In this document: one piece after another, positions 16,669 through 26,075 of the stretch
How positions within the stretch are numbered: the first letter of the stretch is position 1
Layout of the letters: every line of letters begins with the position of its first letter
Assembly (NCBI RefSeq): GCF_004344915.1
Contig: NZ_SKFG01000004.1
Span: forward strand, 124,001 to 188,000
Length of the DNA stretch: 64,000 bases
Source of the DNA: Paenibacillus albiflavus
Lineage (GTDB): Bacteria > Bacillota > Bacilli > Paenibacillales > NBRC-103111
Direction of reading: 5' to 3'
Program-made: the position numbers and the translations under genes
Notes under the pieces: generated by a model
What the model was told of the DNA's origin: nothing
Seen by the model: the letters and a program-made list of their open reading frames with translations, nothing else
The model's database searches: none

Positions 16669-17025
16669 ATGGCTAAAATTATGATTGTCGATGATGCTCC
16701 ATATATGCGTTTATTGCTGCGTGATTTCCTATTTTCAGCCAATCATGAGATTGTAGCTGAGGCAACCAATGGAGTCGAAGCTGTACAATTGTACAAGCTG
16801 CATCGGCCAGATTTAGTAACCATGGATATGACAATGCCTGAGAAAGATGGAATTAGCGCACTAAAAGAAATCAGAGAGTTCGACTCCAGTGCCAAAGTGA
16901 TCATGTGCTCGGCGATGGGACAAAAGCAAATGGTGTTAGATGCGATACTTGCTGGTGCTAAGGATTTTATCGTTAAGCCTTTTCAAAAGGAGATGGTCAT
17001 TAACGCAATCAGTCGAGCATTATAG
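16669..17025 (+). CDS. CheY-like single-domain response regulator
   Basis: 118-residue stand-alone receiver domain with acidic pair D8-D9, acceptor D53 in TMDMTMPEKDG, S81 and K103 in VKPF. There is no output domain. It resembles CheY, which when phosphorylated binds the flagellar switch in chemotaxis. It is followed 35 bases later by a YcgR-type PilZ protein, so both genes probably modulate motility. ATG follows TAAAGGAG with a slightly long spacer. No kinase is nearby. Confidence 0.85.
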   Translation: MAKIMIVDDAPYMRLLLRDFLFSANHEIVAEATNGVEAVQLYKLHRPDLVTMDMTMPEKDGISALKEIREFDSSAKVIMCSAMGQKQMVLDAILAGAKDFIVKPFQKEMVINAISRAL

Positions 17026-17060
17026 ATAGACTTCTGGAGATAACGAAGGCGGGAGATTAC

Positions 17061-17717
17061 ATGAGAATTGGACCTATAGAGCTGTGGAATCAACAACTGT
17101 TAGATATTGTAGTAAACGATGGCTCTATCTATCAGACGATTATATTGAAAATAGGCAAACAAGAACTGATGCTGCAGCATCCGTCGAATCAAGAAGGCCC
17201 GCTTGTTCCCGTAAGGTCACAAGAGGTATCCGTTTTCTTATCTGATGAACATAGTAACCGCTATGTATACGAAACGAACTTATCTTTCGTCGATAACCGA
17301 TTTGTGCTTCCAATCCCTACTCCTGAACAGATTAAGAAAGTGCAGCGCAGACAATTCTTTCGTGTGCCTGCAATACTTGAAATGACGTTAAAGAAGACTC
17401 TGAATCTTGATGAGGATGAGGTAGAGGAATACAAGGTTGTAACAGATGATATTAGCGCTGGAGGGTTATCGTTCCATTTGTTCAATTTAGCGCCTTTTCA
17501 TCGGGGGGACATGCTGACCGTTGAGATCGATATAGAAGGCGCGAAGAAAACGACGAGATGCATTTTTGAGGCGCAGGTCGTTAATATTACCAAGATGGAC
17601 GCCAAAAGGACCCGTTACGCATTAGAGTTCAAGATAATTAGAGAAATGTATCGCCAAGAAATTATGTCTTTTTGCATGAAACGGCAAGCTGAGATTCGCA
17701 AGAAGATTGGTGATTAG
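17061..17717 (+). CDS. PilZ-domain c-di-GMP effector (YcgR/YpfA-like flagellar brake)
   Basis: 218-residue protein with an N-terminal YcgR-type beta domain (about 1-90) and a C-terminal PilZ domain. The c-di-GMP motif is intact: RRQFFR at residues 96-101 and DISAGG at 130-135. YcgR-type proteins slow or bias flagellar rotation on binding c-di-GMP. Location directly behind a cheY-like gene supports a motility role. ATG follows AGGCGGGAG. A strong terminator ends the pair at 17728-17750. Confidence 0.9.
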   Translation: MRIGPIELWNQQLLDIVVNDGSIYQTIILKIGKQELMLQHPSNQEGPLVPVRSQEVSVFLSDEHSNRYVYETNLSFVDNRFVLPIPTPEQIKKVQRRQFFRVPAILEMTLKKTLNLDEDEVEEYKVVTDDISAGGLSFHLFNLAPFHRGDMLTVEIDIEGAKKTTRCIFEAQVVNITKMDAKRTRYALEFKIIREMYRQEIMSFCMKRQAEIRKKIGD

Positions 17718-17727
17718 TCTGGAACAG

Positions 17728-17750
17728 ACCCGCAGAAGTGCGGGTTTTTT
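17728..17750 (+). terminator. Terminator of the cheY-pilZ unit
   Basis: ACCCGCA-GAAG-TGCGGGT hairpin followed by T residues, 10 bases after the PilZ gene stop. Confidence 0.92.
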
Positions 17751-17774
17751 GACAAAGAATATGAGGTGGACGAA

Positions 17775-18155
17775 TTGTTTAGACGGTTTTTAATGCTAGG
17801 AAGCATCAATGCACTCCTATCCGTTGCGCTTGGTGCGTTTGGTGCTCATGGACTTAAAGGGGTAATTAGTGATGAGATGTTGACGGTGTATCAGACAGGT
17901 GTTCAGTATCATATGATACATGCACTTGGCTTGATCGCGATTGCGCTTGTTGCGGATCGTCTAGGGAATCATCGTCTTGTAAATGCGGCTGGTTGGCTTA
18001 TTCTGATCGGTATTATTTTGTTCTCGTTCAGTTTATATGCACTTAGCATAACAGGCGTCAAAATTCTTGGTGCCATTACACCATTTGGTGGAGTTTCTTT
18101 CCTTGCAGGCTGGGCATGTGTGTTCTTGGCTGCATTCAAAAGTAAAAGAAGCTAA
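17775..18155 (+). CDS. DUF423 membrane protein
   Basis: About 126 residues with four transmembrane segments. The signature ALGAFGAHGLK near the N-terminus and YHMIHALGLIAIAL identify DUF423 (YwdK-like), a family of unknown function. I start it at TTG 17775 because GAGGTGG sits five bases upstream; the GTG at 17766 falls inside that ribosome-binding site. It is flanked by terminators on both sides. Confidence 0.82.
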   Translation: MFRRFLMLGSINALLSVALGAFGAHGLKGVISDEMLTVYQTGVQYHMIHALGLIAIALVADRLGNHRLVNAAGWLILIGIILFSFSLYALSITGVKILGAITPFGGVSFLAGWACVFLAAFKSKRS

Positions 18156-18172
18156 GGTTATCGCCAATACGT

Positions 18173-18216
18173 AAAGCTCTCGAAAACTGCATGAGCAGAT
18201 TTTCGGGAGCTTTTGT
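18173..18216 (+). terminator. Rho-independent terminator
   Basis: Long stem AAAGCTCTCGAAAA...TTTTCGGGAGCTTTT capped by CTGC-ATGA-GCAG. Confidence 0.9.
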
Positions 18217-18342
18217 TGTCTTATCAGTCGTTTTTCTAGTTGACGTTTTGGTAGAATATGCCATAAACTAGATAAAAGTACTATAGTTGTATTTTTATTA
18301 AAAATTATATAGCGATACGAAATCTATCGACTAAGGAAGTGC

Positions 18343-19320
18343 ATGCATATGGCTGAGCCTCTACTAGAGATCAAAGGATTGCAGACACATTTTGAGACAG
18401 ATAGCGGAAGGGTTCCTGCTGTTGACGGAGTGGATATTTATATTCGCAAGGGTGAAGTGCTCGGAATTGTGGGTGAATCTGGCTGTGGCAAAAGTGTGAT
18501 GTCCTTATCGGTTATGCGACTGGTTCCGAGTCCTCCAGGTAGAATTGTAAACGGTGCCATTCAATATAAGGGTGAGGATCTGGTGCATGTCTCCGAGAAA
18601 CGTATGCAGCAAATTCGTGGCAATGAGATTGCGATGATTTTTCAGGAGCCGATGACTTCGCTTAATCCTGTGTTTACCAATGGTAATCAAATTAGTGAGA
18701 CAGTCCGCTTGCACCGCAGTCTGAATCGGAAAGAGGCTAAGCTGCACGCGATTGAAATGCTGCGCAAGGTCGGGATTCCCCGTCCTGAAGCAATTGTTGA
18801 TGAATATCCGCATCAGCTTTCAGGAGGAATGAGGCAACGCGTGATGATTGCTATGGCAATGGCATGCGATCCTGAGCTGCTTATTGCAGATGAACCGACA
18901 ACTGCGCTCGATGTGACGATTCAAGCCCAAATTCTTGACTTGATGAAGCAGCTTAACCGTGATCTGGGTACTGCCATTATGATGATTACGCATGATTTAG
19001 GTGTCGTTGCCGAAATGTGTGATCGGATTGTGGTCATGTATGCAGGCAAGATCGTCGAAGAAGGTTCGACAAGAGCCATTCTCAAGAATCCTCAGCATCC
19101 TTATACAAGAGGCTTGATTCAGTCAGTTCCCCGTATGGATGTCGCGCAAGATAAATTGTATTCCATTCCCGGCAATGTGCCGAATCCACGGTTTATGCCT
19201 GAGGGATGTCGCTTTGCTCCTCGTTGTGAGCATGCTATGGATCGTTGTCATACTGAAATGCCTGCGCTAGTCACGCTTGATGCAGGACATCAAAGCCGCT
19301 GCTGGCTGCATGATTTATAG
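18343..19320 (+). CDS. Oligopeptide/dipeptide ABC transporter ATPase (OppD/DppD type)
   Basis: 325-residue ABC ATPase. Walker [10 protein letters not shown] (about 45), the EPMTSLNP switch region, signature LSGGMRQR, Walker B LLIADEPT and the H-loop MMITHD are all present. The C-terminal oligopeptide-transporter extension has clustered cysteines (C289, C296, C302 and C322, e.g. [15 protein letters not shown]). It powers peptide uptake together with the ATPase, lipoprotein and two permeases that follow. Start is ATG 18343 (or 18349) after AAGGAAGTG. A possible promoter TTGACG-N17-ATAAAC lies at 18240-18268. Confidence 0.9.
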   Translation: MHMAEPLLEIKGLQTHFETDSGRVPAVDGVDIYIRKGEVLGIVGESGCGKSVMSLSVMRLVPSPPGRIVNGAIQYKGEDLVHVSEKRMQQIRGNEIAMIFQEPMTSLNPVFTNGNQISETVRLHRSLNRKEAKLHAIEMLRKVGIPRPEAIVDEYPHQLSGGMRQRVMIAMAMACDPELLIADEPTTALDVTIQAQILDLMKQLNRDLGTAIMMITHDLGVVAEMCDRIVVMYAGKIVEEGSTRAILKNPQHPYTRGLIQSVPRMDVAQDKLYSIPGNVPNPRFMPEGCRFAPRCEHAMDRCHTEMPALVTLDAGHQSRCWLHDL

Positions 19321-19330
19321 GGGGGATGGC

Positions 19331-20299
19331 ATGGAACAGGAGCTGTTGCAAGTCAATCATTTGAAAAAATATTTTTCGATCAGAGGCGGTATCTTCAGTA
19401 GAGAGATTGGGCAGGTGAAGGCTGTAGACGATGTATCGTTTACCGTTCGTAAGGGTGAAACGCTTGGACTTGTAGGAGAGAGTGGCTGTGGTAAATCGAC
19501 GACAGGCAGATCGATTCTGCGCTTGATTCAGCCAACAGATGGGCAGGTTTTATTTGAAGGCAAGGATGTAACGAAGATGTCCGCCGATGAAGTTCGCCGA
19601 TTGCGCAGAGATATGCAAATCGTGTTTCAGGACCCATTCGCATCGCTGAATCCCAGACATACGGTTGGACGCATTCTGGAGGAACCTTTGATCGTCCATC
19701 GTATTGGGAATGCCAAGGAACGTAAGGAACGTGTTATGCATTTGCTGGAAGTTGTCGGGCTGCATACGGCATATGCCAAGCGATATCCGCATCAATTCTC
19801 AGGCGGTCAGCGACAACGGATTGGCATCGCAAGAGCGCTTGCCTTGAATCCGAAGCTTATTATCGCGGATGAGCCCGTCTCAGCACTTGATGTATCGATT
19901 CAGTCTCAGGTGCTCAATTTAATGCAGGATCTCCAGCGAGAATTTGATTTGACGTATATTTTTATTGCGCATGATTTAAGTGTTGTGAAGCATATAAGTG
20001 ATCGCGTTGGCGTAATGTATTTAGGCAGAATGGTCGAGCTTGCAGATAAAAACCGTTTATACAATACCCCCAAGCACCCCTACACACAAGCGCTTCTATC
20101 TGCTGTGCCCAATATTGATCCTGATGTAAAAAAGGAGCGTATCGTCCTTCAAGGCGATGTGCCGAGTCCATCGAATGCTCCGCAAGGGTGCGCATTTCAC
20201 ACGAGATGTGCTTTGGCTATGGATTCTTGCAAGTCTATAAGACCTGAATGGAAAGCGGTTGGCGAAGGTCATTTTGTAGCATGTCATCTATATCATTAA
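19331..20299 (+). CDS. Oligopeptide/dipeptide ABC transporter ATPase (OppF/DppF type)
   Basis: 322-residue second ATPase of the importer. Walker [11 protein letters not shown], signature FSGGQRQR, Walker [13 protein letters not shown] and the C-terminal [14 protein letters not shown] extension are all intact. It begins at the ATG at 19331 behind GGGGGATGG, 10 bases after the OppD-type gene; an upstream in-frame ATG at 19277 lies inside that gene and is not used. OppD/OppF-type proteins form the ATPase heterodimer on the permease pair. Followed by a large hairpin (20285-20343). Confidence 0.9.
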   Translation: MEQELLQVNHLKKYFSIRGGIFSREIGQVKAVDDVSFTVRKGETLGLVGESGCGKSTTGRSILRLIQPTDGQVLFEGKDVTKMSADEVRRLRRDMQIVFQDPFASLNPRHTVGRILEEPLIVHRIGNAKERKERVMHLLEVVGLHTAYAKRYPHQFSGGQRQRIGIARALALNPKLIIADEPVSALDVSIQSQVLNLMQDLQREFDLTYIFIAHDLSVVKHISDRVGVMYLGRMVELADKNRLYNTPKHPYTQALLSAVPNIDPDVKKERIVLQGDVPSPSNAPQGCAFHTRCALAMDSCKSIRPEWKAVGEGHFVACHLYH

Positions 20300-20343
20300 T
20301 TAACTGAATTATCAGATAATTAATTAATGATATGAAATAGATG
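20285..20343 (+). other. Large intercistronic hairpin before the solute-binding lipoprotein gene
   Basis: Outer arms CATCTA/TAGATG, a perfect 12-bp stem ATCATTAATTAA (20292-20303) / TTAATTAATGAT (20320-20331) and an inner CTGA-ATTA-TCAG. It starts within the last codons of the OppF-type gene. There is no T run, so it is more likely an mRNA-processing or stability element favouring lipoprotein expression than a terminator. Confidence 0.7.
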
Positions 20344-20369
20344 AATTACAATTTAAGGGGGTTCTGCGT

Positions 20370-21977
20370 GTGAGAAAGTGGAAATATGGAGCTTTAGCGC
20401 TAATGTTGTTAATGTCCGTTGTATTGTCTGCTTGTGCAAGCAATAGCAACAGCGCAAGTGGTGGGGTACTGGTAATTGGTCGTGGAGGAGACTCCGTAGC
20501 GCTCGATGGAGCGATCGTAACGGATGGCGAATCTGCAAAGGTAATTCATCAGATAACTGAAACACTGCTCAAGTATAAGGAAGGCACGACAGAAGTTATC
20601 CCAGGCTTGGCGGATCTGCCTGAAGTGTCGGCTGATGGACTCAAGTATACGTTCAAGCTGCATAAAGGCATCAAGTTCCATGACGGGACCGATTTTAATG
20701 CGGATGCCGTTGTGTTCAACTTCAATCGTTGGCAGAATCCAAAAGGTGAGTTCAATTATTTGGATGCTTCAGCAGAAGAATCCTTTGCCTACTATGACAG
20801 TATGTTTGGCGATGAAGGCAATCGCGTAATTAAGGAAGTTAAAGCATTGGATGAATTAACGGTTGAATTTACACTCGAAAAACCACAAGCTCCATTCTTG
20901 CAAAATATTGCAATGACCTTCTTCGGAATTGGCAGTCCAACAGCTATTAAGGAGAAGAAGGAGAAGTATAAGGAAGCTCCTGTCGGAACAGGTCCTTATA
21001 AATTGGTGGAGTGGAAGCGCAATGAATCCATTACGCTGGAGCGCAACAAAGACTATTATGTCCAAGGTGTGCCTAAGATGGATAAGCTGATTATCAGGTC
21101 GATTCCAGATAACTCAGCTAGATTGAATGAATTAAAAGCTGGAACGATTGCTCTCATGGAAGATGTGAATCCAAGTGATTTAGCTACAATTGAAGGCGAT
21201 GCTAATTTGCAGAAAATCCTTCGTCCTTCCTTTAATGTAGGCTATGTCGGATTTAACACGAAACATAAGCCATTTGATAACCCTAAGGTTCGCCAAGCAT
21301 TAAATTACGTTGTTGATAAGAATGCCATTATCAAAGCGTTCTATCAGGATCTAGCAATTCCAGCGGTTAACCCTATGCCGCCATCCATTCTTGGCTACAA
21401 CGACAAGGTGGAAGATTATCCTTATGACCTGGATAAGGCGAAGAAGCTGATGGCAGAAGCGGGCTATCCGAACGGATATGATAAAGAACTGGTATTCTAT
21501 GCAATGCCAGTATCACGTCCATATATGCCAGAAGGTAAAAAGGTTGCCGAAGCGCTGCAGGCTGAATTCGCTAAGATTGGCATCAAGACAAGAATCGAAT
21601 CGCCTGAGTGGGCTGTCTACTTGAAAGATGCGCAAAAGGGTGATAAAGATGACATCTTCATGCTTGGCTGGACAGGTGATAATGGAGACCCAGATAACTT
21701 CTTATACACGCTGCTTGATAAAGATACGATCGGAAGCAATAACTATTCTTTCTATATTAATGAAGAGCTGCACACGATTCTTTCGCGCGCACAATCGGAG
21801 CCAGATCAAGATAAGCGCGCAGTCGATTATAAGAAAGCGCAAGAAATAATCAAGGCTGATGCACCGTGGATTCCGCTCGTTCATTCCACACCATTGCTAG
21901 CAGCGAAAAAGGGGCTTAAGGGCTTTGTCCCTTCACCAACAGGTTCTGAGACATACGCGAACATTACGCTTGATTAA
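20370..21977 (+). CDS. Extracellular solute-binding lipoprotein (family 5, peptide binding)
   Basis: 535-residue periplasm-equivalent binding lipoprotein. The N-terminus MRKWKYGALALMLLMSVVLS is a lipoprotein signal with lipobox LSAC (Cys 22), after which a Ser/Asn linker begins. Family-5 features follow: VIPGLADLPEVSADGLKYTF, KFHDGTDFNADAVVFNF and FNTKHKPFDNPKVRQALNYV. It captures peptides or similar ligands and delivers them to the two permeases encoded downstream. Start is GTG behind AAGGGGG. It lies in the middle of the ATPase-ATPase-SBP-permease-permease operon, an order differing from the classical oppABCDF. Confidence 0.9.
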   Translation: MRKWKYGALALMLLMSVVLSACASNSNSASGGVLVIGRGGDSVALDGAIVTDGESAKVIHQITETLLKYKEGTTEVIPGLADLPEVSADGLKYTFKLHKGIKFHDGTDFNADAVVFNFNRWQNPKGEFNYLDASAEESFAYYDSMFGDEGNRVIKEVKALDELTVEFTLEKPQAPFLQNIAMTFFGIGSPTAIKEKKEKYKEAPVGTGPYKLVEWKRNESITLERNKDYYVQGVPKMDKLIIRSIPDNSARLNELKAGTIALMEDVNPSDLATIEGDANLQKILRPSFNVGYVGFNTKHKPFDNPKVRQALNYVVDKNAIIKAFYQDLAIPAVNPMPPSILGYNDKVEDYPYDLDKAKKLMAEAGYPNGYDKELVFYAMPVSRPYMPEGKKVAEALQAEFAKIGIKTRIESPEWAVYLKDAQKGDKDDIFMLGWTGDNGDPDNFLYTLLDKDTIGSNNYSFYINEELHTILSRAQSEPDQDKRAVDYKKAQEIIKADAPWIPLVHSTPLLAAKKGLKGFVPSPTGSETYANITLD

Positions 21978-22020
21978 TGTTAGGATATCCGTCAAGTAAA
22001 GGAAGGTACGGATCAGATAG

Positions 22021-22075
22021 GGGCAGTAGGTGATGACCTACTGCTCTTGTCTAATAATCATGATGATGACAAGAG
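22021..22075 (+). other. Two adjacent intercistronic hairpins
   Basis: GCAGTAGGT-GATG-ACCTACTGC (22023-22044), immediately followed by CTCTTGTC/GACAAGAG (22044-22051 with 22068-22075). They lie between the binding lipoprotein and the first permease. The T content is too low for a strong terminator; partial termination or 3' protection of the upstream mRNA is plausible. Confidence 0.65.
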
Positions 22076-22115
22076 TAATCCTATTTCTATCGATATGCAA
22101 AGCGGGTGAAATCTG

Positions 22116-23120
22116 ATGATAGCCTACACCATAAGACGTCTTCTAACACTTATTCCTGTACTGATTGGGATGACCATTATCGTATTCTTAATCATCCATG
22201 CCATTCCTGGAGATCCTGCTGATATGATCCTGGGTGAAAAAGCTACTGTAGCGACGAAAGATGCGCTTCGTGATCAGCTTGGATTGAACAAGCCTATATA
22301 TGAGCAATACGGCATGTATGTGGGCAAATTGCTATCAGGCGATCTCGGTAATTCAATTCGCACCAAATTGCCAATCAGCAAAGAGATTTTACCTTATATG
22401 GCAGCGACCTTCGAATTAACGGTCGTAAGCATGGCAATTGCCATATTTTTTGGCGTCAATGCAGGAATTCTGAGTGCGATGAAACAGAATTCATGGTTTG
22501 ACTATATGAGTATGATCATCGCCCTTATTGGCGTTTCGATGCCGATTTTCTGGCTCGGACTCATGGAGCAATGGGTATTTGCCGTTGAGCTAAAGTGGCT
22601 ACCAAATACTGGACGAATGGATGTGCGTGATCCGATTACAAGCATAACGGGGCTGAATGTGCTTGACTCGATTCTATCGGGTCGAATGGATCAAGTCTGG
22701 ACGGCAATCAAGCATCTCATTCTGCCGGGTATCGCATTAGCAACGATTCCGATGGCTGTGATCGCCCGTATGACTAGATCGAGTATGCTGGAAGTGATGC
22801 GCTCGGATTTCGTACGAACTGCCAGAGCAAAGGGATTATCTCAATTCTTTGTTGTTTATAAGCATGCATTGAAGAATTCGATGATTCCCGTTATAACGGT
22901 GGTTGGTATCCAATCGGGATTACTGCTAGGTGGCGCTGTTCTGACGGAAACGATTTTCGCTTGGCCAGGGGTTGGTCGTTATATTTATGATGCAATAAGC
23001 TTCCGTGATTATCCCGTGATTCAATCTAGCATATTGCTTATCGCTCTGATTTTTGTATTGATTAATTTGATTGTGGACTTGCTCTATGCATTCTTCGATC
23101 CACGAATCAGCTATAAATAG
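22116..23120 (+). CDS. Peptide ABC transporter permease (DppB/OppB type)
   Basis: 334-residue inner-membrane permease with six hydrophobic segments, starting YTIRRLLTLIPVLIGMTIIVF. The GDPADMILGEKA loop after TM1 and the EAA-type coupling loop VRTARAKGLSQFFVVYKHALKNS (about 230-252) are typical DppB/OppB features. It forms the translocation pore with the next gene product. ATG follows AGCGGGTGA. Confidence 0.9.
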   Translation: MIAYTIRRLLTLIPVLIGMTIIVFLIIHAIPGDPADMILGEKATVATKDALRDQLGLNKPIYEQYGMYVGKLLSGDLGNSIRTKLPISKEILPYMAATFELTVVSMAIAIFFGVNAGILSAMKQNSWFDYMSMIIALIGVSMPIFWLGLMEQWVFAVELKWLPNTGRMDVRDPITSITGLNVLDSILSGRMDQVWTAIKHLILPGIALATIPMAVIARMTRSSMLEVMRSDFVRTARAKGLSQFFVVYKHALKNSMIPVITVVGIQSGLLLGGAVLTETIFAWPGVGRYIYDAISFRDYPVIQSSILLIALIFVLINLIVDLLYAFFDPRISYK

Positions 23121-23137
23121 GAAGGAGATGCTTGCTT

Positions 23138-24037
23138 ATGCAGCAGTTATCAACACAGCCAGTTGCTTCTCAACAAGCAAAGCTCGATTTGAAAGCGTCT
23201 TCGCCGTGGCTCGATGCGTGGAGAAGCTTGCGCAAGAATAAGTTAGCGATGACGGGTATTTGCATCATTATTATTTTTATACTTATAGGTTTACTAGCTC
23301 CAGTTCTAGCTACCCATGATTATAGAGTGCCAGTGCTTGCTGATCGACTCCTGCCTCCGTCAAGTCAGCATTGGCTTGGTACGGATGATCTCGGTCGTGA
23401 TAATTTAACCAGAATTATGTATGGCGCTCGAGTATCCTTAACGGTTGGCTTCTTCTCTGTCATCCTATCCCTGATTGTAGGGTCGACATTAGGTGTAATT
23501 GCAGGGTATTACGGCAAGTGGATCGATGGCATCATCTCTCGTTTCTTTGATATTCTGTTCGCCTTCCCAAGCATTCTCCTTGCCATTGCAATTGTCGCAG
23601 CGCTTGGACCTTCTCTGCAGAATGCGCTCTTTGCGATTGCCATCGTGAATATTCCTACCTTCGGCAGATTGGTGCGCTCCAAGGTGCTCAGCCTTAAACA
23701 AGAAGAGTTTATTGTAGCTGCCAAAGCGCAGGGAATGAAAGATCGTAGAATTTTGTTCATTCACCTGATTCCGAACAGCTTGGCACCGATTATTGTTCAA
23801 GGTACGATGGGTATTGCTTCGGCAATCATTGAGGCCGCCGCTCTTGGGTTCCTCGGATTAGGGGTGCAGCCGCCAGAGGCAGAGTGGGGCAAGATGATTT
23901 CGGATTCTCGTCAATATTTTGTTAATGCACCATGGACAGTCGTATTCCCAGGTTTGTCGATTATGATTACCGTACTTGGGTTTAACTTGTTTGGAGATGG
24001 CCTGCGAGACGTGTTAGATCCGAAAATGAAGAATTGA
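23138..24037 (+). CDS. Peptide ABC transporter permease (DppC/OppC type)
   Basis: About 299 residues. Family features are an N-terminal AWRSLRKNKLAMTGICIII, HWLGTDDLGRDNLTRIMYGARVSL near 75-100, and the EAA loop VAAKAQGMKDRRILFIHLIPNS near 200. It pairs with the preceding permease, 17 bases upstream. AAGGAG at 23122-23127 serves ATG 23138; a TTG at 23132 would add two residues. This is the last gene of the importer operon, before a strong terminator. Confidence 0.9.
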   Translation: MQQLSTQPVASQQAKLDLKASSPWLDAWRSLRKNKLAMTGICIIIIFILIGLLAPVLATHDYRVPVLADRLLPPSSQHWLGTDDLGRDNLTRIMYGARVSLTVGFFSVILSLIVGSTLGVIAGYYGKWIDGIISRFFDILFAFPSILLAIAIVAALGPSLQNALFAIAIVNIPTFGRLVRSKVLSLKQEEFIVAAKAQGMKDRRILFIHLIPNSLAPIIVQGTMGIASAIIEAAALGFLGLGVQPPEAEWGKMISDSRQYFVNAPWTVVFPGLSIMITVLGFNLFGDGLRDVLDPKMKN

Positions 24038-24066
24038 TCATGAACAATCCAGTGAAGGATACAGTT

Positions 24067-24113
24067 CCCCTCATTACTTGATCACGAAGTAGATCAAGTA
24101 ATGAGGGGTTTTT
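24067..24113 (+). terminator. Terminator of the peptide importer operon
   Basis: Perfect 17-bp stem CCCCTCATTACTTGATC / GATCAAGTAATGAGGGG with an 8-nt loop, then five T residues. Confidence 0.95.
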
Positions 24114-24197
24114 GTAAGCAAAAAAACAAATATACCCATATCGTAAATGCCATACTATGTGATATAGTTGGGATTGCTCCAAATCTCAAGGGGGAGC

Positions 24198-24235
24198 CGC
24201 GGTTCGAAATCTCCCGCGTTATCAAAACTAGGAGG
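24198..24235 (+). ncRNA. PreQ1-I riboswitch (translational)
   Basis: P1 CGCGG/CCGCG with the conserved UUC after its 5' strand, followed by GUUAUC, the A-rich AAAACUA tail and GGAGG. This is the compact H-type pseudoknot consensus of class I preQ1 riboswitches. Loop CUCC (24211-24214) can pair with GGAG (24231-24234), which is the ribosome-binding site of the downstream yhhQ gene, so preQ1 should repress translation. Association with a queuosine-precursor transporter fits the known regulon. Confidence 0.92.
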
Positions 24236-24242
24236 ATTATAT

Positions 24243-24932
24243 ATGTTTAATTTTACTTGGGGTGTAGGGTTCGTTCTCGTGAACTTTACGCTGTTCTTGA
24301 TCTGCTATCGCTTCTTTGGCAAGAAGGGGCTGTATGCATGGATCGGGGTTGCGACGGTGCTTGCGAATATTCAGGTCACCAAGACAATCGAGATGTTTGG
24401 TCTCGTAATGACATTAGGCAACACCATGTACGGAACGATTTATTTGACCAGTGACTTGCTAAATGAGAAGTACGGTCAAAAAGATGCGAAGCAAGCGGTA
24501 TGGTTTGGATTCTTCACACTGATTATGACGACGATCATTATGCAGATGGTGTTGTTCTTTGACAAGGCGGAAGGGGTTGATATGGCCCAGGACTCTCTTC
24601 AAATCATCTTCGGTTTGATGCCGAGGCTCGCACTTGCCAGCTTAACTGCTTACTTCTGTAGTCAATTCCTTGATGTTCGTATCTATTCGTTCTTGAAAAA
24701 GATCGTACCCGGACGCAATCAACTCTGGATTCGCAACAACGGCAGTACTGCAGTTAGCCAGCTGGTGGATACGGCAATCTTCTGTACGATCGCTTTTACG
24801 GGAATCGGGTATACTTGGGATGTCTGGTTTGATATTTTTATAACGACATATTTAATTAAGTTCGTAGTTTCCATGGCGTCAACGCCTGTCTTATATATTG
24901 CGAGAAACTTTACGTTCAAAGACGAACAATAA
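24243..24932 (+). CDS. yhhQ: YhhQ-type queuosine precursor transporter
   Basis: 229-residue VUT-family membrane protein with about six helices. The signatures NIQVTKTIEMFGL and TIYLTSDLLNEKYGQKDA match the YhhQ/COG1738 family, which imports preQ0/preQ1-type precursors for queuosine in tRNA. The C-terminal segment SMASTPVLYIARNF is also typical. Translation starts at ATG 24243 behind AGGAGG, which is embedded in the preQ1 aptamer; an in-frame extension to 24168 crosses the riboswitch and is not credible. Monocistronic. Confidence 0.92.
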   Translation: MFNFTWGVGFVLVNFTLFLICYRFFGKKGLYAWIGVATVLANIQVTKTIEMFGLVMTLGNTMYGTIYLTSDLLNEKYGQKDAKQAVWFGFFTLIMTTIIMQMVLFFDKAEGVDMAQDSLQIIFGLMPRLALASLTAYFCSQFLDVRIYSFLKKIVPGRNQLWIRNNGSTAVSQLVDTAIFCTIAFTGIGYTWDVWFDIFITTYLIKFVVSMASTPVLYIARNFTFKDEQ

Positions 24933-24935
24933 AAT

Positions 24936-24981
24936 AACAGCAGCTTAGGCGCATCATTCACCTAAGCTGCTGTTCATTTTT
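24936..24981. terminator. Bidirectional terminator
   Basis: Perfect 14-bp stem AACAGCAGCTTAGG / CCTAAGCTGCTGTT with a T run on the plus strand and ATTTTATT on the minus strand. It serves both yhhQ and the convergent NlpC/P60 gene. Confidence 0.93.
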
Positions 24982-24993
24982 TGACCGATTAAA

Positions 24994-25866
24994 TTAAATC
25001 ATTCTCTTGGCGCCAACATAGTAACGCTGACTCCAGCTGCCGTTAAGATCACTTAAACTAACGCGCATTCTGCTGCCAGATGCTGCATCGATGTATTGAC
25101 CGTCGCCGATGTACATTCCAACATGAGATACTTTTGAACCTTCTTTGAAGAAGACGAGATCGCCAGGCTGTAACTTACCAATTACACGAGTACCTGCAGT
25201 GTACATGTCTGCTGCTGTACGTGGTAGGTTGATCCCATATTTGTTAAATACGTATTGAAGGAATCCGGAACAATCAAATCCACTAGGAGTTGATCCTCCA
25301 TACACGTAACGAACACCTAAGTATTGCTTGGCAGTCTGGATGATTCGATTCGCCAGCTCTGTTCCTTCTTCTGGGCGATACCAAGCTGGAGCGTGAAACT
25401 CTCCATCGGTGGATAGAATGGCGATGCCGTTCTGTGTATCCCATTGAATCAAGTGTCCGAGGGATTCACCGATGAAGCGGAGTGGAACATAAGTTGATCC
25501 ATTCATTTTAAAAGGAGCCTTGCTCATTTGAACAGGAGCGCCATTAACCATTGCGGTTGCATCTCCCGTTTTAACAACAACTTTATTCGATTCATATGTA
25601 AAAGTAACTACGGTTTGTTCGCCTTCATTATACCAATCTAATGTATAACCTGCTTCTTCGGCAAGTGGCCTAATAGGAACGAATAAGTGCTCACGATCAA
25701 CCCATACGGATCTAACTTCACTTGGTGAGAGTAACGTATCGTTGACTTGTGTCTTGATATTGGAATCAACTATATCTTGTGTTTGAGCTTGAGCTTGATC
25801 ATTGACGAGCAGCCCAGCACCTAGAATCACGGTGGACAGCGCAATAATTTTAAGTAAGGATTTCAA
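24994..25866 (-). CDS. Secreted NlpC/P60 cell-wall hydrolase with copper-amine-oxidase-like N-domain
   Basis: 290-residue exported protein. The signal peptide MKSLLKIIALSTVILGAGLL ends near AQA-QT (about residue 28). Residues about 40-155 form a copper amine oxidase N-terminal-type domain (LFVPIRPLAEEAGYTLDW; YVPLRFIGESLG), a wall-associated module common in Paenibacillus. The C-terminal NlpC/P60 domain has catalytic Cys in GFDCSGFLQYVF and His in SHVGMYIGDGQY. It should cleave peptide cross-links of peptidoglycan. AAGGAGG precedes the ATG with a slightly long spacer. Confidence 0.9.
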   Translation of the reverse strand: MKSLLKIIALSTVILGAGLLVNDQAQAQTQDIVDSNIKTQVNDTLLSPSEVRSVWVDREHLFVPIRPLAEEAGYTLDWYNEGEQTVVTFTYESNKVVVKTGDATAMVNGAPVQMSKAPFKMNGSTYVPLRFIGESLGHLIQWDTQNGIAILSTDGEFHAPAWYRPEEGTELANRIIQTAKQYLGVRYVYGGSTPSGFDCSGFLQYVFNKYGINLPRTAADMYTAGTRVIGKLQPGDLVFFKEGSKVSHVGMYIGDGQYIDAASGSRMRVSLSDLNGSWSQRYYVGAKRMI

Positions 25867-25995
25867 AAAGTTACCTCCTTATGTATTTGTTGTTTAGGAC
25901 TAACGTATCTATAACGTTATCATAGTGATCTAACCCGAATCATTAGAGAACGATTAGAATTTGGCGAGAATGAACTGAAGAAACGTTAAAAAGCA

Positions 25996-26032
25996 TAGAA
26001 AAAACGACCGCTAATGTGAATTAGGGTCGTTT
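25996..26032 (-). terminator. Terminator of pdxK
   Basis: Read on the minus strand: AAACGACC / GGTCGTTT stem followed by TTTTTT, 44 bases after the pdxK stop. Confidence 0.85.
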
Positions 26033-26075
26033 GATATACGTGTTGCTATACGATTTTATATATAATTAGTATAGA

